Below the pieces are notes generated by a model. It was not told the origin of the DNA. It was given only the letters and a program-made list of their open reading frames with translations, and did not search any database. Of a DNA stretch of 64,000 nucleotides, positions 17,886 through 26,531 are shown piece after piece. The stretch is from positions 59,842 through 123,841 of the forward strand of contig NZ_UETC01000011.1 in assembly GCF_900116765.1 (NCBI RefSeq), in the 5' to 3' direction. A program made the translations under genes and the position numbers. The first letter of the stretch is position 1. Each line of letters opens with the position of its first letter. This DNA comes from Jannaschia seohaensis (GTDB lineage Bacteria > Pseudomonadota > Alphaproteobacteria > Rhodobacterales > Rhodobacteraceae).

Positions 17886-18401
17886 ATGAAATACGTCAAG
17901 CTCGCGGCGATCCTCGGCCTTCTGGCCTCACCTGCACAGGCGGTCACCTTCAACATCGACTTCGGCAGTTCCGGCGGCGCCACCGGCACTGTCTCGTTCG
18001 ACGATCTGGGCAGGACGGGCACTTTCGATTTCTTCGCGCTGACGAACCGGACGTTCACCGCAACGTTCGGAGCGGTGACCTACACGCTGGCCGATGCCAC
18101 GACGACCGCGGTAACGCAGGTCCTGATCACCGGCCTATCGGGCAGCCGCAGCCTTGTCTTCAGCGGAGACGGCAATGGGCCGCAGACGGGGTCGATCGAA
18201 TTCCTGGCTCCGGGAGGCGGACGCCTTCTCACCTTCGGTCCGACCGGTTTCGAAGGTCTCTATGCCGAAACCAATGTGACCTCCGTCCCGCTGCCCTACA
18301 CCGCGACCGAAGCAGCGGCTGCCGTCCCGCTCCCGGCCTCGGCGCTGCTGCTTCTAGCTTCGCTCGCGGGCCTCGGCATCGCCGCGCGCCGCCGCGCCTG
18401 A
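17886..18401 (+). CDS. Secreted VPLPA-CTERM sorting-domain protein
   Basis: 171 aa. A signal peptide (about 1-19, ending SPAQA) is followed by a beta-rich, Thr/Gly/Ser-rich body with no cysteines, and at the C-terminus a sorting tripartite signal: VPLPA (147-151), a hydrophobic helix (LLLLASLAGLGIA) and the basic end ARRRA. VPLPA-CTERM tails are processed by exosortase D (XrtD) systems, usually for exported, EPS-linked proteins. No exosortase is in this window, so the cognate enzyme must be elsewhere. ATG preceded by GAAGGA. Confidence 0.85.
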   Translation: MKYVKLAAILGLLASPAQAVTFNIDFGSSGGATGTVSFDDLGRTGTFDFFALTNRTFTATFGAVTYTLADATTTAVTQVLITGLSGSRSLVFSGDGNGPQTGSIEFLAPGGGRLLTFGPTGFEGLYAETNVTSVPLPYTATEAAAAVPLPASALLLLASLAGLGIAARRRA

Positions 18402-18455
18402 CCTCGGCCAAGCCGGGCACCCTGCCTGTCGGAGCCCCCGGCCAGCGCCGGAGGC

Positions 18456-18620
18456 TCAGTCCTCGTTCGACTCCCGCTCCTCGCGTTCCTCACGCTCCCA
18501 GCGCTTGATCCGCCGACGCTCCATGAACCAGAACACCGCCGCGACCAACAGGACAGTGCCCCAGATCCAGGGCGCGGCTGCGTTTTCGAAGCCGCGCCCC
18601 ATCGTGGGGAAGTCGAACAC
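18456..18620 (-). CDS. Small single-span membrane protein (54 aa, unannotated size class)
   Basis: Reads from a GTG three bases past the aldehyde dehydrogenase stop (TGA TCG GTG) or from an in-frame ATG at 18602 (48 aa). The product has a short N-terminus, one clear hydrophobic helix (17-33, PWIWGTVLLVAAVFWFM) and a highly charged tail with RRRIKRW followed by alternating E/R and ending SNED. Basic residues right after the helix predict a cytoplasmic C-terminus. No ribosome site, so translational coupling to the upstream gene is likely. Function unknown. Confidence 0.6.
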   Translation of the reverse strand: MFDFPTMGRGFENAAAPWIWGTVLLVAAVFWFMERRRIKRWEREEREERESNED

Positions 18621-18623
18621 CGA

Positions 18624-20081
18624 TCAGATGCCGTCGATGCAGACGTATTTCGTCTCCAGGTAGTCCTCCAGACCCTGCGAGCCGCCCTCCTTGCCGAGAC
18701 CGCTCTCCTTGACGCCACCGAACGGCGCCTCGACCGTGGTGATGAGGCCCGAGTTGATGCCGATCATGCCATAGGCCAGCCCCTCGTTGAGGCGGAAGGC
18801 CCGGCCCAGATCCTGGGTATAGGCATAGCAGGCGAGGCCGTAGACCGTGGCGTTGGCCATCTCGATGGCCTCTTCCTCGGTCTCGAACTTGAAGACCGGG
18901 GCAAGCGGGCCGAAGATCTCCTCGGTGGCGAATTTCATCGCCTGGGTCGCGCCGGTCACGACGGTCGGCTGGAAGAACGTGCCGCCATTGCCGTGGCGGC
19001 CGCCGCCGGTGACGACCTCGCCGCCCTTTTCCTTGGCGTCGGCGACGAACTCCTCGACCTTCTCGACCGCATCCATGTCGATCATCGGGCCCTGCTCGAC
19101 GCCCTGCTCGCGCCCATCCCCCACTTTCAGCGCCTCGGTCTTCTCCACCAGCCGCTTGACGAAGGCGTCATGGATGCCCGCCTGCACATAGATGCGGTTG
19201 GCGCAGACGCAGGTCTGGCCCGCGTTGCGGAACTTCGACACCATCGCGCCCTCGACGGCGGCCTCGATATCGGCGTCGTCGAAGACGAGGAAGGGCGCGT
19301 TGCCGCCCAGCTCCATCGAGACCTTCTTGACCGTGTCCGCGCTCTGCCGGATCAGCTCCTTGCCGACCTCGGTGGAGCCGGTGAAGGTGATCTTGCGGAC
19401 CTCCGGCGCGGCCATCATCGCGCCCGCGATTTCGCGCGCCGAGCCGGTTACGATATTCACCACGCCCTTCGGATAGCCCACCTCTTCGCACAGCGCGCCC
19501 CAGGCCAGCCCGCTATAGGGCGTGGCCGTCGCGGGCTTGGCCACGACGGTGCAGCCCACGGCGAGCGCGGGCGCGATCTTGCGCGCCAGCATCGACGAGG
19601 GGAAGTTCCAGGGCGTGATCATCCCCACCACGCCGATGGCGTGCTTGGTCACCAGGATGCGGCGCCCGTTCACGCCGGCGGGCACGATCTCGCCCTTGGC
19701 GCGGCGCGCTTCCTCGGCGAACCAGCGGACATATTGCGCGCCGATGGCGATCTCGCCCTTCGCCTCGGCCAGCGGCTTGCCCATCTCGACGGTCAAGAGC
19801 TCGGCCAGCTCCGCCTGATTGTCCATCAGCGCGTCATGCAGCTTCCACAGCAGGCCGCAGCGCTCCATCAAGGGTAGCTCGCGGAAGGCGGGGAAGGCGG
19901 CAGAGGCGGCGGCGATGGCGCGCTGCGTCTCGGCGGTTCCGGCCTTCGGGACCGTGCCCAGCACGCTGCCGTCGACCGGGTTGGTCACGTCGATAGTCGC
20001 GCCGCTATCGGCGCCCACCCAGGCGCCGTCGATCAGATTGGCCTGCTTCATCCAGGCTTTGAAGTCGGTTCCGTCAAGCAT
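18624..20081 (-). CDS. gabD: NAD(P)-dependent semialdehyde dehydrogenase (GabD type)
   Basis: 485 aa; ATG with AAAGGAG. ALDH superfamily with general base E257 in 'MELGGNAPF' and nucleophile C291 in 'RNAGQTCVCANR'; the double Cys (C291, C293) is typical of succinate semialdehyde dehydrogenases of the GabD class. The cofactor region reads 'ITPWNFPSSM'. Overlaps the end of galM by 8 bases. Next to an aldose epimerase it could instead act on 2-oxoglutarate semialdehyde in an oxidative pentose route; sequence by eye does not separate these. Confidence 0.85.
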   Translation of the reverse strand: MLDGTDFKAWMKQANLIDGAWVGADSGATIDVTNPVDGSVLGTVPKAGTAETQRAIAAASAAFPAFRELPLMERCGLLWKLHDALMDNQAELAELLTVEMGKPLAEAKGEIAIGAQYVRWFAEEARRAKGEIVPAGVNGRRILVTKHAIGVVGMITPWNFPSSMLARKIAPALAVGCTVVAKPATATPYSGLAWGALCEEVGYPKGVVNIVTGSAREIAGAMMAAPEVRKITFTGSTEVGKELIRQSADTVKKVSMELGGNAPFLVFDDADIEAAVEGAMVSKFRNAGQTCVCANRIYVQAGIHDAFVKRLVEKTEALKVGDGREQGVEQGPMIDMDAVEKVEEFVADAKEKGGEVVTGGGRHGNGGTFFQPTVVTGATQAMKFATEEIFGPLAPVFKFETEEEAIEMANATVYGLACYAYTQDLGRAFRLNEGLAYGMIGINSGLITTVEAPFGGVKESGLGKEGGSQGLEDYLETKYVCIDGI

Positions 20082-21042
20082 CGGGCTCTCCTTTCGAGAA
20101 GCGGAAGGTTGTGGTCTGCGCATAGGTCTCGCCAGGGCGCAGGACCGCGTCGGGAAAATCGGGGCGGTTCGGGCTGTCGGGCCAGAGCTGCGGTTCGAGG
20201 GCAACGCCTGCATGGGCGCGATAGATCCGGCCCTCCAGGCCCGGAACCTGGGTATTCAGCTTGCCGCCATCGTAGACCTGCAACCCCGGCTCGGTCGTGG
20301 CGACGGTCATTGTAACGCCGGACGCCCGGGAGCGCAGCCAGGCCACGTCGCGCAGCGCCGTGCGGTCGTCGGACAGGCAAAGATTGTGGTCGAGCAGCCC
20401 TGGCTGCGCCAAGGCGCGGCCCTGGCGGAAGTCGAAATCCGTGCCGTCGACCGGGGCGACCCCGGTCGGGATCATCCCGTCATCGACGGGGGTATAGCGG
20501 TCGGCGGCGACGGTCAGGACGTGGTCGCCCACGGTGGCCTGCCCGTCCAGGTTCCAGTAGCTGTGATGCGCGAGGTTGCAGATCGTCGGCGCGTCCGTCA
20601 CCGCCCGATAATCGGCCAGCAGCGTCGCGCCGGGCGCGCAGGCATAGCTGGCCTCGATCCGCATCGCGCCGGGATATCCCATCTCGCCATCGGCGAGTTC
20701 GATGGCGAAGATGATCCGGTCGGACTCGTGCGCGACCACGTCCCAGACCCGCTTGCCAATCCCGAGGCTGCCGCCATGCAGATGGTGCCGGTCCTGGAAA
20801 TTGACGTCCAGCCGGTACTCCACCCCGTCCAGGGTGAACGACGCATTCCCGATCCGGTTGGCATAGCGCCCCGCCACGGCCCCCATGTAGTTCGAGAACT
20901 CTGGATAATGGTCCAGATCGGCCAGCCCCAGCACCAGCGGCGGCGCATGCCCCTCCAGACGCAGATCGTGCAGAACCGCGCCGAGATCGGTGAAAACCGC
21001 CGTCAGCCCATGGCCCGCGATGGTGTAGATCGGTCTTGCCAT
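20074..21042 (-). CDS. galM: Aldose 1-epimerase (mutarotase)
   Basis: 322 aa from ATG 21042 with GAGAGGGAG upstream. GalM motifs: 'GRYANRIGNASF', 'HHLHGGSLGIGKRVW', catalytic His in 'NLAHHSYWNLDG' and catalytic Glu near 'GVALEPQLWPDSPN'. It interconverts alpha and beta anomers of aldoses in the cytoplasm. Sits between a dehydrogenase (upstream) and gabD (overlapping), consistent with sugar use; could serve the galactose pathway at 42-50 kb or the unknown sugar pathway just upstream. Confidence 0.92.
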   Translation of the reverse strand: MARPIYTIAGHGLTAVFTDLGAVLHDLRLEGHAPPLVLGLADLDHYPEFSNYMGAVAGRYANRIGNASFTLDGVEYRLDVNFQDRHHLHGGSLGIGKRVWDVVAHESDRIIFAIELADGEMGYPGAMRIEASYACAPGATLLADYRAVTDAPTICNLAHHSYWNLDGQATVGDHVLTVAADRYTPVDDGMIPTGVAPVDGTDFDFRQGRALAQPGLLDHNLCLSDDRTALRDVAWLRSRASGVTMTVATTEPGLQVYDGGKLNTQVPGLEGRIYRAHAGVALEPQLWPDSPNRPDFPDAVLRPGETYAQTTTFRFSKGEPDA

Positions 21043-21106
21043 CACTCCCTCTCCTGCCCGGTTCCCTGCCCCCACCCTGCGGCCGGGTCAAGCGCGCCCA
21101 CCGCAA

Positions 21107-21170
21107 TCCTCATCTTGCCGGAAATACCTCGGGGGGCGGTCGGCGCAGCCGGCCGGGGGGCTGGCCCCCC
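21107..21170 (-). repeat. Dispersed intergenic repeat, copy A (hairpin + TATTTCCGG tail)
   Basis: Read on the minus strand: a GGGGGG/CCCCCC hairpin (21155-21170) followed by CCCCCCGAGGTATTTCCGG and CAAGATGAG. The 28 bases at 21109-21136 are identical to 44721-44748. Related looser copies lie at 22183-22235 and 63636-63754. Lies between the hydroxyacid dehydrogenase and galM genes, where it could act as a transcript end. Confidence 0.8.
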
Positions 21171-21251
21171 TCCGATGCCGGGGCGAGCGCCGGCCTCCGC
21201 CCTCTTGACCTGCATCTCGGAGCGCATCGCCGGCATGACGTCTGCGCCCCC

Positions 21252-22154
21252 TCACACAAGGCCCAGATGGGACGCGACCTTGCGGGCGGTCATCTCCGAA
21301 ACGCGGGTGTTCGCCTCCCGCGTGACCCCACCGATATGCGGAGTGAGGATCAGGTTCGGCACGTCGGTGAAGGGGTGGTCTGCGCCCAGAGGCTCGTCCG
21401 CGAAGGTGTCGAGCGCCGCGCCGCCCAACCGCCCGGCCCGCAGCGCCTCGCAGAGCGCGGCCTCATCGACCACACCGCCCCGGGCCGCGTTGACCAGCAC
21501 CGCACCCGGTCGCATCGCGGCCAAGGCGCCCGCGTCGATCAGGTTCTTCGTCGCCTCGGTCAGCGGCACGTGGAGCGAGACGATGTCGGCCTGCTCCAAC
21601 ACCTCCTCCAGCGTCGCCTCCCGCGCGCCGTCGAAATCCGGGGCGAAGGGATCGGAGGCGATCACCTCCATGCCAAGCGCCCGGCCGAGGCGGCCCGTCA
21701 CCCGCGCGATTTCGCCATAGCCGACGAGGCCGAGGATCTTGCCCGCGATCTCCCGTCCCTGCCCGGCCTGTGCCCGTGGCCACGCGCCCGCTTCCATCTG
21801 CGCGCGCAGGCCGTAGGCCCCGCGCAGCAGCATCGCGGCGGTGGTGACGACATATTCCGCCACCGAGAGCGTGTTGGCGCCGGTCGCGGGAAAGACCTCG
21901 ATCCCGCGGGCGTGGCAGCCGTCGAGATCGATATTGTCGAGCCCGACGCCAAGCCGTCCGACACAGGCGAAGCCCGCGTCCAGGAGGTCCCCTCGCACCT
22001 GCGTGCGGTTGCGCACGATCAGCGCGCGCGCCTCCCGCGCGAGGCGCGCCAGGTCGTCCGGGCGGTCGGGGAGGTCGGGTTCGTAAGTGACGGGCGACCG
22101 TTCTCGGAGCCAATCGACCCAGGTCTCGTCCATGAATTCGGTGATGAGGATCAT
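21252..22154 (-). CDS. D-2-hydroxyacid dehydrogenase (phosphoglycerate-dehydrogenase-like)
   Basis: 300 aa, short form without ACT domain. Nucleotide motif 'GLVGYGEIAR' (GxGxxA at the third glycine position), catalytic triad R225 ('NAARGGVVDE'), E254 ('DTFADEPL') and H273 ('LTPHIGG'). It reduces 2-oxoacids such as hydroxypyruvate or oxidises D-glycerate-type acids. Same strand as, and 99 bases after, the sugar operon, from which it is split by repeat copy B; possibly it disposes of a C3 product of that pathway (inference). Confidence 0.85.
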   Translation of the reverse strand: MILITEFMDETWVDWLRERSPVTYEPDLPDRPDDLARLAREARALIVRNRTQVRGDLLDAGFACVGRLGVGLDNIDLDGCHARGIEVFPATGANTLSVAEYVVTTAAMLLRGAYGLRAQMEAGAWPRAQAGQGREIAGKILGLVGYGEIARVTGRLGRALGMEVIASDPFAPDFDGAREATLEEVLEQADIVSLHVPLTEATKNLIDAGALAAMRPGAVLVNAARGGVVDEAALCEALRAGRLGGAALDTFADEPLGADHPFTDVPNLILTPHIGGVTREANTRVSEMTARKVASHLGLV

Positions 22155-22182
22155 TCTGTCAGTGCCTGCTGTGAGGGCAGGA

Positions 22183-22235
22183 CCGGGGGTTTCACACCCC
22201 CGGACCCCCGTGGGATATTTGAACAGGGAAGAAGG
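22183..22235 (+). repeat. Dispersed intergenic repeat, copy B
   Basis: Eight-base hairpin CCGGGGGT (22183-22190) / ACCCCCGG (22196-22203) followed by CCCCCGTGGGATATTTGAAC and GGGAAGAAGG. Same architecture as copies A, C and D, in plus orientation, in the 99-base gap between two minus-strand genes. Confidence 0.7.
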
Positions 22236-22253
22236 ACGCAGCGCGCGCCCCCG

Positions 22254-23348
22254 TCACGGGGCGCGGCCCCGGAGATCGATGGCCTGGCCGGAGCGGGCGG
22301 ATTCTTCGGCGGCCTCGCCCACCAGAACGGACCAATAGCCGTCTTCCAGCGTCACTTCCGGCGTGCCGGAGCCGCGGCGGACGAGATCGAGGAAGCGTTC
22401 GTGCTGGTAGAAGGTGGAGCCATGATGGTCGCCCGCGATCAGAAGCTCGGGTGGCGTGTGGACCACTTCCCGCACCTCCTTCTTGAGCGCGCGGATGGAG
22501 GTCACGAACTCCGCCTCGCGGGGGGCGCCGTCGGGCGCGAAGCGGGCGGGGCCCGGGATCAGCGCGTCGCAGCGGGCGCGGGGGCCGGTGACCGAGACGG
22601 ACTCCTGCCAATGGCTGCCCTCGGCGAACATGCACAGATCGAGCATGCCTCGGGTGCCGTTCTCGAAATCGACGATCACGAAGGCGTTGTCGACGATGTC
22701 GGGAATGCCGCCGGCATAGCGCTCGTCCCGGTGGTTCACGTCGACCCCCGCGGAGGCGTAGACGCGGATCGGATCCGACCGCATGATGAGGCGCATCAGG
22801 TCCCAGAAGTGGCAGCACTTCTCGACCAGCGTGCCCCCGGTGCGCGCGTTGAACCGGTTCCAGTCGTTAACCTTGGGCAGGAACGGAAAGCGGTGCTCGC
22901 GGATAGCGACCATGCGGGGATCGCCGGTCGCGCCCTGCTCGATCGCGCTGAGCAGGCGCTGGATCGGAGGCATGTAGCGATACTCCATCGCCACCCAGAT
23001 CGGCGACGGGCGCCCCTTGGCCATATTCAAGAGGTCCCGGCAGGCGGCGCTGGTGGTGGCCAGGGGCTTTTCGACCAGGATCGGCTTGTCGGTGGCCATC
23101 AGGCTCTGCAGCATCTCCGCATGCAGGTCGTTGGGCGCCGCGATCAGGTAGACGTCGCAATCGTCCCGGCGGATCATCTCGCCCGGGTCGGCATAGGCCG
23201 TAGCCTGGCCCGCGGTGGCCAGCGAGAGAGACCGCATCCCCTCATCCGGATCGGCGATGGCGGTGACAGCGGCGTCCGGAAGGAGGTTGATGTTGCGGAT
23301 ATGCTCCTGCCCCATCATGCCCGCGCCAATCAGTCCGTAACGGATCAT
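22254..23348 (-). CDS. Gfo/Idh/MocA-family sugar oxidoreductase
   Basis: 364 aa. Rossmann motif 'GLIGAGMMGQEH', 'VYLIAAPNDLHAEM', the EKP motif in 'KPILVEKPLA' and substrate-side 'EKCCHFWDLMRLI', where a His two turns after the conserved Lys is usual for catalysis. NAD(P)-dependent oxidation or epimerisation of a sugar or cyclitol is expected. Last member of the ATGA-overlapped operon (its start lies inside the isomerase stop), so it acts in the same unknown route. Confidence 0.85.
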   Translation of the reverse strand: MIRYGLIGAGMMGQEHIRNINLLPDAAVTAIADPDEGMRSLSLATAGQATAYADPGEMIRRDDCDVYLIAAPNDLHAEMLQSLMATDKPILVEKPLATTSAACRDLLNMAKGRPSPIWVAMEYRYMPPIQRLLSAIEQGATGDPRMVAIREHRFPFLPKVNDWNRFNARTGGTLVEKCCHFWDLMRLIMRSDPIRVYASAGVDVNHRDERYAGGIPDIVDNAFVIVDFENGTRGMLDLCMFAEGSHWQESVSVTGPRARCDALIPGPARFAPDGAPREAEFVTSIRALKKEVREVVHTPPELLIAGDHHGSTFYQHERFLDLVRRGSGTPEVTLEDGYWSVLVGEAAEESARSGQAIDLRGRAP

Positions 23349-24673
23349 GCCCCCAACTCCAGAAGGTCGATGCCCAAGCCGCGCGCGACCCCGGCCAGCG
23401 CGGGGCCGTGGTCGCCATAGGCGAGGGCCATGTGGTGCTCCAAGCCGCTGGCCATCACATCGGCCAGCACCGCGTCAGCGCCCCGGTCAAAGCGCAGCGT
23501 GCCGGAGGTGCCGGTGAAGGCCATCGGCGCCTCGATTATCTCGCCGGTGGCGATGATGACCTGCTGGCGCCCCCGCGCCTGGGACAGCCGAAACAGCGTC
23601 ACGCGGCCGGGCTTGAGCGGGAATTCCAGCAGCAGCGCCTGTTTGCGGTTGGTGTGGACCGTCGCGGCCATCTCCCCCGCGGCCATCGAGGCGGGCGCCT
23701 GGCCGCAATGCCAGACCACGCCGGTCTCGCCATCCATATCGACGAGGTCGGCGAGGAAGACGGGCGCGTCGGCCACTTCCTGAAGGATGGCCTGGGTGAC
23801 GGCGCCGTAGACATCGGCTTCGCAGGCGCAGGGGGTCCGGGCCTCGCCCAGCATCGAGACGGGGCCGCAGACGGCGCCGCCATATTCGGTGAAGGTCTCG
23901 GGCCAGCAGCGGATCGCCATGGCGTCGAAATGGTGCTCGTCGCGCAGACCCTCCAGCGCACCGGCAAGGCGGAGGGAGCGGTCGAGCTCGCCCCGGTCGA
24001 GCGTCTCGACGCCCGCCAGCGACTCGGCCTGGGCGACGTGGCGGGGGTCGGGGCCCTCCATCGCCCGCGCGCGGTCGAACAGGTCCGGCAGCTCCAGCTC
24101 CATCACCTCGGCGCCGGTCAGGGCGCGGAGCGCGGCCTTGTCATAGGCGCAGGTGTCGAAGCCGCCGGGGCGTTCCCCGATGCGGGCGATGCGCAGGTCG
24201 CGGCGGATCTCACGGGCAGGGGCGGTCGAGGGGGCACCGAGCTTCGGCGCCTGGACCGGACCCAGCAGCAGCGCGTCGAGGTCGGGGGTATCGCCATAGG
24301 CCCAGGTGAAGGGCCGGTCATTGAGACCCAGCGCATGGCTGAGCAGGTTCAGCCCACAGAAGGCATTGAGCCGCAGACGCCCACCGACCCGCGGCTCGGG
24401 CACAGCCCAGACAGCCACGGGGCCGGCGAAGCCGGTGGCGGCCTGGGTGGCGAAGGCCGCGTCGGTGAAGGTGACCTGAAGGATCAGAAGCGCGTCGGCC
24501 TCGGCCCACAGCGCCGACGGATCGGCCTCCATCAGCAGATGGCGCGGCCCGGTGATCTCATGGCCCGCGGCGTCGGCCCAGGCGTCGAGATGCGCCAGCA
24601 TCGCGGCCAGCTTCTCTTCGGCATAGGGCACGTCGAAGGTGGGCCGCCCCAGCGGCAGAAGCGCGATCTTCAT
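23345..24673 (-). CDS. L-fucose isomerase-family protein (L-fucose/L-arabinose isomerase fold)
   Basis: 442 aa. Resembles the family of FucI/AraA-fold isomerases in architecture: 'MAIRCWPETFTEYGGAVCGPVSML' region (E and His/Cys near the metal site), 'CEADVYGAVTQAILQ' (E-x-D metal-ligand type motif), and C-terminal 'HTNRKQALLLEFPL'. Such enzymes convert aldoses to ketoses with Mn2+. No substrate can be named. Placed directly before an oxidoreductase and after an aldolase and kinase, all overlapping, it would supply the ketose for phosphorylation. Confidence 0.7.
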   Translation of the reverse strand: MKIALLPLGRPTFDVPYAEEKLAAMLAHLDAWADAAGHEITGPRHLLMEADPSALWAEADALLILQVTFTDAAFATQAATGFAGPVAVWAVPEPRVGGRLRLNAFCGLNLLSHALGLNDRPFTWAYGDTPDLDALLLGPVQAPKLGAPSTAPAREIRRDLRIARIGERPGGFDTCAYDKAALRALTGAEVMELELPDLFDRARAMEGPDPRHVAQAESLAGVETLDRGELDRSLRLAGALEGLRDEHHFDAMAIRCWPETFTEYGGAVCGPVSMLGEARTPCACEADVYGAVTQAILQEVADAPVFLADLVDMDGETGVVWHCGQAPASMAAGEMAATVHTNRKQALLLEFPLKPGRVTLFRLSQARGRQQVIIATGEIIEAPMAFTGTSGTLRFDRGADAVLADVMASGLEHHMALAYGDHGPALAGVARGLGIDLLELGA

Positions 24674-25698
24674 CGGATGTCCTCATAGCCGTGGCGGAAG
24701 CCCGCCGTGGGGTCGACAAAGGCGAGCCCGTCGCCGCCGTAGCAGGCATGGGTGTGCCAGGGCGTGGCCTTCTCGTCGGTCAGGGCGTTCAACCGCTCCA
24801 TGTAGGGGACCGAGTCGCGGGTCAGCCCGGCGCGCATCGCCTCCATGTCCGGCCATTCGCGGAACGCGTCCAGCCAGATCGCTCGGCCCGCCAGATAACC
24901 CGAGGCGCCCGCCGCGTAGGCGTAGTCGAGCACGGTGGCGAAATCGTCCTTGCCCGCGCCCGCCGACAGCATCACCCAGGGCCGCGCGGCCAGCTTGCCC
25001 ATCTCGTCGAAAAGGGCTTGGATCGAAGCGTCGCCGGCCGTGATGCCCTTGGCCGGGACCGGGCTCTCCAGCTTGAAGACGTCGACACCGTACTCGGCCC
25101 CGGCGAAATGCTCGACCGACTTCAGCACGTGGTCGGCGTGCTTCGTCGCCATCTCGGTATATTCGGAGGTCTGCTCCGCGTCGCTTTCCACCGGGTGGAC
25201 CAGAAGTTCGAACAGGAAGGGAATGTCGTAGCGGGCGCAGAGATCGCCGGTCCGCTTGACGAAGTCCTCCTGCGCCACGCGCACCGTGTCCGAGATGTCG
25301 GGGCGGAACCAGGCCAGGACCTTCACCGCGTCGCCGCCCATGCGCTTGATCTTGCTCACGGACCAGTCGTCGATCTCGGCCGAATAGCGGCCCTGCCCCG
25401 TCTCCTCGAAGAGCGAGTCCTCCAAGGTCACGATCAGCCCCTTGCGTGGGTCGAAGACGCGCCAGCCATGGGGGATCGCGTAATGGGGATCGAGCAGCAT
25501 GGCCGTCGAGGCGGGTTGCAGCGCCTCCAGCAAGGCGGTCTTGACGGCGGCCACGTCCTCCCAGGGGGCGTATCCGCCGCGCGCCTCGGCGATGGGGGCC
25601 TTGATCGGCGGGCGCTGATCGACCGCGGTCATCTTGAAGCGGCCTTCTGAGTCGGACATGCGGCGGAAGCCAAGCTGCTTGCCAGGGGTGAGAGTCAT
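24670..25698 (-). CDS. LacD-type class I aldolase (tagatose-bisphosphate / ketose-phosphate aldolase family)
   Basis: 342 aa. LacD/YihT-family barrel: 'FKMTAVDQRPPIK' (the AVDQR start), Schiff-base lysine K209 in 'GVDVFKLESPVPA', then 'PWVMLSAGAGKDDF' and 'GYLAGRAIWLDAF'. Family members split tagatose-1,6-bisphosphate, or in the YihT branch sulfofructose-1-phosphate, into DHAP plus a C3 aldehyde. Overlaps the kinase upstream and the isomerase downstream by ATGA. The long insert and acidic 'AEQTSEY' loop make direct naming unsafe. Confidence 0.75.
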   Translation of the reverse strand: MTLTPGKQLGFRRMSDSEGRFKMTAVDQRPPIKAPIAEARGGYAPWEDVAAVKTALLEALQPASTAMLLDPHYAIPHGWRVFDPRKGLIVTLEDSLFEETGQGRYSAEIDDWSVSKIKRMGGDAVKVLAWFRPDISDTVRVAQEDFVKRTGDLCARYDIPFLFELLVHPVESDAEQTSEYTEMATKHADHVLKSVEHFAGAEYGVDVFKLESPVPAKGITAGDASIQALFDEMGKLAARPWVMLSAGAGKDDFATVLDYAYAAGASGYLAGRAIWLDAFREWPDMEAMRAGLTRDSVPYMERLNALTDEKATPWHTHACYGGDGLAFVDPTAGFRHGYEDIR

Positions 25699-26531
25699 CG
25701 GAGGTCCTTTTCGGTCGGATAGGCGTCCCAGCCACCGGGCCGGGTGCATTTGAGCGCCGCGGCGCGGTTGGCGTAATCGGAGGCGGCGGCGCGGTCCTGG
25801 CCGCGCCCCAAGGCGAGCGCGAAGGCGCCGTGCCACAGATCGCCCGCGCCCAGCGTATCGACGGCGTCGATGGCGGGCGCGGGGACATGCAGGCCGTCGG
25901 CCCAGACGACACCAATCGGGCCGTCGGTATAGGCGACGTGCCCCGGCAGACGGCGCGCGGCCTGGGCAAGCGCCTCCCCAAGATCTTCGCATCCGGCAAA
26001 GTCGCGGAGGCCCGGTGCGCTGAAGACGGTGTGGGTGGCCAGGGCGGCGAGCGGCTCGGGCGTGTATTTCTCCCCGTCCAGAACGGCGGGCCGTCCGGCC
26101 TCGCGAGCGCTGCGCAGGACGGCCTCGGCCGCCTCGGGCCAGCGGCAATCGACGAGGGCGGCGTCGAAGTCCGGCAAGGCGGGCGGCGCGGTGGGCAGGT
26201 CCTCGCCAGGGAAGTTGACGATCATCCGCTCGCCTTCCGGGTCGACCATCACCGAGGAGAGCGGCGTGCGTCCGCCGCGCGCGAAGGCGGGGGTAACGCC
26301 CGCGGCCTCCAGCATCGCGGCCAGCTCGTCCCCGGTGGCGTCCGTGCCCATCCGCGTGACCAGCGTGACCGCCCCGCCCAGCCGCGCCGCGCCCACGGCG
26401 GCGTTGGCGGCGCAGCCGCCGCCGATCCGCTCGAAGCTGCGAGAGCGGTGCTTGCCTTCGGTCCGGGGCAAGGCGTCGACGCGCTGGACATAGTCCATCA
26501 CCGCGATGCCCGCGACGAGCAATCGAGTCAT
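25695..26531 (-). CDS. PfkB-family sugar kinase
   Basis: 278 aa, slightly short. PfkB signature 1 is seen as 'IGGGCAANAAVGAARLG' and signature 2 as 'DTLGAGDLWHGAF' with catalytic base D231 and the GAGD anion hole at 228-231. Likely phosphorylates the ketose made by the isomerase, giving the substrate of the LacD-type aldolase encoded next. PfkB kinase plus LacD-like aldolase is also the YihV/YihT arrangement of sulfoglycolysis. Starts inside the stop of the diheme protein gene. Confidence 0.82.
   Translation of the reverse strand: MTRLLVAGIAVMDYVQRVDALPRTEGKHRSRSFERIGGGCAANAAVGAARLGGAVTLVTRMGTDATGDELAAMLEAAGVTPAFARGGRTPLSSVMVDPEGERMIVNFPGEDLPTAPPALPDFDAALVDCRWPEAAEAVLRSAREAGRPAVLDGEKYTPEPLAALATHTVFSAPGLRDFAGCEDLGEALAQAARRLPGHVAYTDGPIGVVWADGLHVPAPAIDAVDTLGAGDLWHGAFALALGRGQDRAAASDYANRAAALKCTRPGGWDAYPTEKDLR

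Noticed and set aside
22254..26531. Calling the isomerase/kinase/aldolase set a sulfoquinovose (sulfo-EMP) operon
   Set aside because: Kinase and aldolase families fit, but no sulfoquinovosidase, SLA reductase or sulfonate exporter is seen and sulfonate-binding residues cannot be judged without alignment; kept only as a hypothesis.
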